From positions 1 through 60,041 of the IMG/VR virus record IMGVR_UViG_3300036841_000070: a stretch of DNA of 60,041 nucleotides, one strand, 5' to 3'. The translations under genes were made by a program, and so were the position numbers. Shown here piece after piece: positions 57,508 through 60,041 of this stretch. Numbering within the stretch: position 1 is the first letter of the stretch; each line of letters opens with the position of its first letter. The notes beneath the pieces were generated by a model, which was given only the letters and a program-made list of their open reading frames with translations, ran no database searches and was not told the DNA's origin. Source of the DNA: a virus.

Positions 57508-57761
57508 GCGGTTTCCTCCTGTGTGAGATCGTCGAGCGCGTCCATAGCGCTCTGGTGCAGGCTGAAGCAGTGAGGCAGCGGCACGTGGTCGCTGCTGCCG
57601 ATCTGAAGGATGTAGAGCGGCTCCCAGGCCTCGGCGGCGTTGGGGTTGCTCGACTGACGGCAGACGATAGCCAAGTGCGGCGTGGCCATATTCATAACGG
57701 CGGCGACCGTCATCTCGCCAGTGCTCATATCCGGAATCCTGATTGCGGCGAATCCGTCCAT
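57504..57761 (-). CDS. First gene of the leftward early operon, unknown function
   Basis: 85 residues from ATG57761 (GAAGGGA upstream). Alpha/beta with two Cys and several His; LYILQIGSSDHVPLPHCFSLHQSAMDALDD. It is the first of about 30 minus-strand genes and follows tRNA-like element 2 by 27 bases. Confidence 0.65.
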   Translation of the reverse strand: MDGFAAIRIPDMSTGEMTVAAVMNMATPHLAIVCRQSSNPNAAEAWEPLYILQIGSSDHVPLPHCFSLHQSAMDALDDLTQEETA

Positions 57762-57788
57762 ATTTAATCCCTTCGTTGTGGTTTACAT

Positions 57789-57868
57789 AGCGTGAACCGG
57801 GAATCGAACCCGGCGAACCGGCTCAAGGCGAGGAGATCAACTTACCTCCCCGCCCTGAGCCTCACGCT
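57789..57868 (-). ncRNA. tRNA-like element 2 (acceptor, T-arm, long hairpin)
   Basis: Read on the minus strand: AGCGTGAG pairs with TTCACGCT (8 bp, one G-U). A perfect T-arm, CCGGG TTCGATT CCCGG, lies at 57813-57797. The D and anticodon arms are replaced by one 15-bp hairpin (57821-57860) with a 10-base loop and two G-U pairs. These G-U pairs favour the minus-strand RNA. No CCA is encoded. It lies in the leader of the long early operon and contains a copy of the SD-like element. Confidence 0.7.
57838..57853 (-). repeat. Dispersed SD-like element in tRNA-like element 2
   Basis: GCGGGGAGGTAAGTTG on the minus strand. The GGGGAG part is paired in the 15-bp hairpin and the TTG lies in its loop; the TTG opens only a five-codon frame. 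Confidence 0.75.
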
Positions 57869-58545
57869 TTTGACTTCCTTGATTGCCTTCATTGAGTCAC
57901 GCTTCGCACAAGACGGCCGCGCAGATGCGATCAAAGGCAGCGGCTCAAGGAGGTTCAATGTCGCACACAAATACTTGTCCGAGCCTGCGTTCAATCGCGG
58001 GCGCGTGCGCCTACACGTTAACAGGCATCCCGAGCGCCGGTCGTTCGGACACGGCGGGGGCCGGTTTGATCGGCCCGTTATTCGGGTCACGTTAGGCTAC
58101 CATCGTTCCATGCTTCGCTCGTCAAGTTGCTGCTTGATTTCTGATTGCTCGGTTTGCGAATTCATCGACGTTTCGGCAACTCCACGAACAGGCTTCGGTC
58201 CATGCTCGCGCGCTTACTAGCTTCATCCGCTCCGTTGCAATCCATCCTCAAGCACTCGGCTTGGGTCGGCTTGCACAGTCTGCGTCGCCATAGTGCGGTT
58301 CGGCTTCCCGGCTCAGCCTGCCGGTCTGCGGGGGTCCGAACAGTCCCCCTTGCCCCTCAACCGGTCATAGACTGATCCGGGAGGTCACCCTACACTTCGC
58401 TTGGTTACTCTGAACCTTTGTTTGCTGTCTGGTTCCGAGGCCCCGCGCTCCGCGCTCTAAGGGTAGCAGAGTCCGCGCCCGATTGCAAGCGACCGCGAGC
58501 AGAAATTTTCCTCATAGCGGCCTCATGTCGGGGAGGCAAAATGGC
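57869..58545. other. Early-region leader without a convincing gene
   Basis: Both strands have short frames only. On plus, a 45-residue frame from about 57960 has AAGGAGG before its ATG. On minus, an 82-residue frame (57842-58090) ends in tRNA-like element 2, preceded by a chain of 13-34 codon frames. None has a recognisable product. TAGGCTACC near 58093 resembles the late -10 region. The SD-like elements change orientation across this stretch, so a promoter or replication landmark is possible. Confidence 0.4.
58528..58543 (+). repeat. Dispersed SD-like element (plus copy)
   Basis: TCGGGGAGGCAAAATG, the first plus-orientation copy after nine minus copies. It runs directly into the hairpin at 58546. 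Confidence 0.75.
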
Positions 58546-58584
58546 AAGGCCGCAGGGTCGGAGTTGCAACTCCGTTGCGGCCTT
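58546..58584. terminator. Large GGCCGC hairpin
   Basis: AAGGCCGCA (58546-58554) and TGCGGCCTT (58576-58584) enclose the perfect palindrome CGGAGTTGCAACTCCG (58559-58574). Shares arms and the AGGGTCGG segment with the hairpin at 151-189. Probably a structural or terminator element acting on both strands. Confidence 0.55.
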
Positions 58585-58614
58585 CCCTCTCATCTCATAC
58601 CTTCAGCAAACTGA

Positions 58615-58636
58615 AAGGCCGCCCTTGAGCGGCCTT
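58615..58636 (-). terminator. Terminator after the minus-strand regulatory genes
   Basis: AAGGCCGC and GCGGCCTT with a 6-base loop, 12 bases after the stop of the gene at 58648-59088. On the minus strand it is followed by a TTTCAGTTT tract. Confidence 0.7.
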
Positions 58637-58647
58637 CCAGAATGCTG

Positions 58648-59088
58648 CTACGCTGCCTTTGGCTTCTTCTTCGTGGCCTTGCTGACCTGGGCCTGCGAGG
58701 GCATCCCTCGCACCACGCCGCTCTTTCTGGGGCGCGGCGGTCCCGTGCGCTTCTGGCGGCGACGGTTGGGCGCCGCCTTGGCGCGCGGCTGCACCGAGAT
58801 CAGGTCGTCGTCCGTCAAGACGAGTCTGATCGGCTTCGGCAGCATCCCGCTGTCCCACTTGATGATGAAGTCGTACACGTTCTTGGGCATCCTAAACGTG
58901 TACTTCATGTTGTCGCTGCGGCGGGAGTATCTGATCTCCTTGCGGTCGGTGTCCGCTTTGGGAAACAGAATCTCGCCTGGCTCGCTGAGGGCGAGGCAGT
59001 TGGCAGTCGGGCATTGCCCGGCGTGCCTTCTGACGTCATGCGGACTTATGTCGATCGTGACGTCGTGGATAGGGGGCTTCTTAGCCAT
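58648..59088 (-). CDS. Hypothetical protein with basic tail
   Basis: 146 residues. The N-terminal 95 are alpha/beta (DVTIDISPHDVRRHAG; YTFRMPKNVYDFIIKW). The last 45 are almost all Lys, Arg, Pro and Ala, suggesting nucleic-acid binding. Overlaps the upstream gene by 8 bases. Confidence 0.65.
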   Translation of the reverse strand: MAKKPPIHDVTIDISPHDVRRHAGQCPTANCLALSEPGEILFPKADTDRKEIRYSRRSDNMKYTFRMPKNVYDFIIKWDSGMLPKPIRLVLTDDDLISVQPRAKAAPNRRRQKRTGPPRPRKSGVVRGMPSQAQVSKATKKKPKAA

Positions 59089-59830
59089 CGAGTTGTTCGA
59101 GTCCCTTCTTGAGGATGGTGCGAAGGCGCGTCCTGTCCTTCTTGCCGATCTTGTACATGTCCGTTTCGAACAGGTACTTGAGCGCGCCTTCGATGGCGTC
59201 GATGTGCTGCTCTACTGTCGAGGTGACGCAGGATGCGTAGCTCTCGCGTAGCGTCTGGGATGCTTCCGGGTCGATGGGCTCGGGTTCGATGTCCTCCTGT
59301 TCGTAGTCGTCGTCCGGCTCGTCATCGTCCGGGATGGTGACGGGGCCGATGTTTCGGTAGAGCGCGCGGGCAACCTGTTCCTGGTCGGCCTTGGGCTTCT
59401 GGCGCAGGGCCTTGATGATGGCCTGCGTGCCTTCACCGCTTCGGTGGTCCCGGCGCTTGGTGCCGGTTTTGAGGGCGGCGTTCGCCTTTTCCAGATCGCC
59501 GTGCTTCTGGAGCAGGTCGATGTAGGTGCTAGGCGACACGTCGTCCAGACGGTTCGACGCGGTGTCCTTGGCGACCTTGCGTAGTGATCTTAGCCACTTT
59601 TCCGAGCGTCCGCGACGGCCTGCCAAATCGCTGATCGAAATCGGGCCTCCGGCGGCCGTATTAGTTGAGCGCCTGCCAGGTCGCTGCTCTGGCACATACT
59701 CCGCTAGCCAGTCCGCCATCTCCCAGAGTTCCGGAAGCGATACGTTCTCGATCCGGTCCTCCAGGTCGTCGTAGTCAGCTAGGAGCTGGTCCTTGAGACT
59801 TGGCTCCGGCTGCTTCTTGGCTACTGCCAT
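59081..59830 (-). CDS. ParB-like / helix-turn-helix regulator
   Basis: 249 residues from ATG59830 (AAGGAGA upstream). ISISDLAGRRGRSEKWLRSLRKVAKDT is a helix-turn-helix candidate, followed by DVSPSTYIDLLQKHGDLEKANAALKTG, a helical pattern seen in ParB/KorB-like central domains. An acidic linker, then a C-terminal helical pair perhaps for dimerisation. It starts at the divergent junction and may control both flanking operons. Confidence 0.65.
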   Translation of the reverse strand: MAVAKKQPEPSLKDQLLADYDDLEDRIENVSLPELWEMADWLAEYVPEQRPGRRSTNTAAGGPISISDLAGRRGRSEKWLRSLRKVAKDTASNRLDDVSPSTYIDLLQKHGDLEKANAALKTGTKRRDHRSGEGTQAIIKALRQKPKADQEQVARALYRNIGPVTIPDDDEPDDDYEQEDIEPEPIDPEASQTLRESYASCVTSTVEQHIDAIEGALKYLFETDMYKIGKKDRTRLRTILKKGLEQLDG

Positions 59831-59835
59831 ACTTC

Positions 59836-59885
59836 TCCTTTCAGCCCGTCCATCCAAAACGAGCATATAGGTGCGTAAAGCCTAT
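59836..59885 (-). promoter_or_regulatory. Possible promoter of the regulator operon
   Basis: On the minus strand TTGCGA, 17 bases, then TATGCT stand upstream of ATG59830, with a ribosome-binding site between. Each hexamer matches the consensus at four of six positions. Low certainty. Confidence 0.3.
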
Positions 59886-59893
59886 CGCAAAAC

Positions 59894-60041
59894 CGCTACC
59901 ATATGCAAGCGACTACGCAGAACCTTAATACAAGTGAGATCGGGGAGGCGTTTTGGAAATCGGTGATAGCAAGGCCGCAAGAACCGCGCGAGCACCTGCT
60001 TGCGGTCTTGCTCAGAACAAATGTCATATGTGTAATCCATG
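59894..60041. repeat. Terminal direct repeat, right copy
   Basis: Second copy of positions 1-147, one base longer (GGGG instead of GGG). Joining the two copies places the minus-strand gene starting at 59830 and the plus-strand gene starting at 230 back to back, so the junction is the divergent intergenic region of the circular map. Confidence 0.9.
59940..59955 (+). repeat. Dispersed SD-like element (plus copy)
   Basis: TCGGGGAGGCGTTTTG, inside the terminal repeat; the left-end copy (47-61) lacks one G. Confidence 0.75.

Noticed and set aside
57842-58090. 82-codon minus-strand frame ending in tRNA-like element 2
   Set aside because: No ribosome-binding site at its GTG, no motif, and it runs through the RNA structure. 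Left as part of the gene-free stretch.
58418-59251. 277-codon plus-strand frame opposite the regulatory genes
   Set aside because: Covers three hairpins and is antisense to two minus-strand genes with good starts, despite an SD-like element inside.

Overview
This window looks like one complete genome of a tailed phage with a contractile tail, about 59.9 kb, opened at an arbitrary point. The first 147 bases recur as the last 148 bases (59894-60041) with one G more, so the map closes into a circle (assembly overlap or terminal redundancy). No integrase or clear lysogeny module was found. An actinobacterial host is suggested by the Rpf-type transglycosylase (757-1110), a flavin-dependent ThyX, a late promoter with what looks like a leaderless GTG start, and a captured gene of very high GC. 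The Rpf sequence resembles those of Thermoleophilia, but that is only an impression.

Layout. (1) 230-3583, plus strand: RuvC-like resolvase, Rpf-like lysin, two tiny zinc-ribbon proteins and a Toprim/zinc/RepA-type primase-helicase. (2) 3584-5520: mostly non-coding and repeat-rich, with GGTTCGGTTCCC iterons (origin candidate), 30-bp dispersed repeats, a cluster of palindromes, CTAG-rich DNA and a small minus-strand HNH cluster. (3) 5523-6110: a GC-rich foreign-looking gene with its own terminator. (4) 6373-36041, plus strand: the late operon. It runs TerS/TerL, lysis genes (NlpC/P60-like endolysin and small membrane proteins), three collagen-like proteins, a Mu-like head module (portal, protease, scaffold, decoration, capsid), connectors, sheath, tube, frameshifted chaperone, tape measure, baseplate with a three-domain tail lysin, tail fibre and gpI. 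It ends at a terminator in front of converging genes. (5) 36122-44535, minus strand: ThyX, glycosyltransferase, MazG, DnaE-type polymerase, Nmad1-like protein, HAD phosphatase and FAD protein (nucleotide metabolism and possible DNA modification). (6) 44616-57761, minus strand: SAP-domain SSB-like protein, Sak4-like ATPase, Cas4/RecB-like nuclease, SF2 helicase, RepA-like ATPase and about 25 small proteins, nearly all joined by 1-4 base NTGA-type overlaps. (7) 57789-59830: a tRNA-like RNA, about 680 bases without convincing genes, then two minus-strand regulatory-looking genes.

The strongest unexplained signals are: (a) a 16-bp element, (G/T)CGGGGAGGY-NNNN-TG on its own strand, in 12 copies only in the early half. 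It sits in different reading frames, its orientation flips near 58 kb, and it looks like a ribosome-binding site plus start codon; (b) two tRNA-like structures (acceptor stem plus T-arm, no normal anticodon arm) directly before minus-strand genes; (c) the iteron/palindrome region after the primase gene; (d) a gene set consistent with modified nucleotides; (e) an apparent ATT start codon on the FAD protein. All function calls come from reading the sequence; no database search was run.
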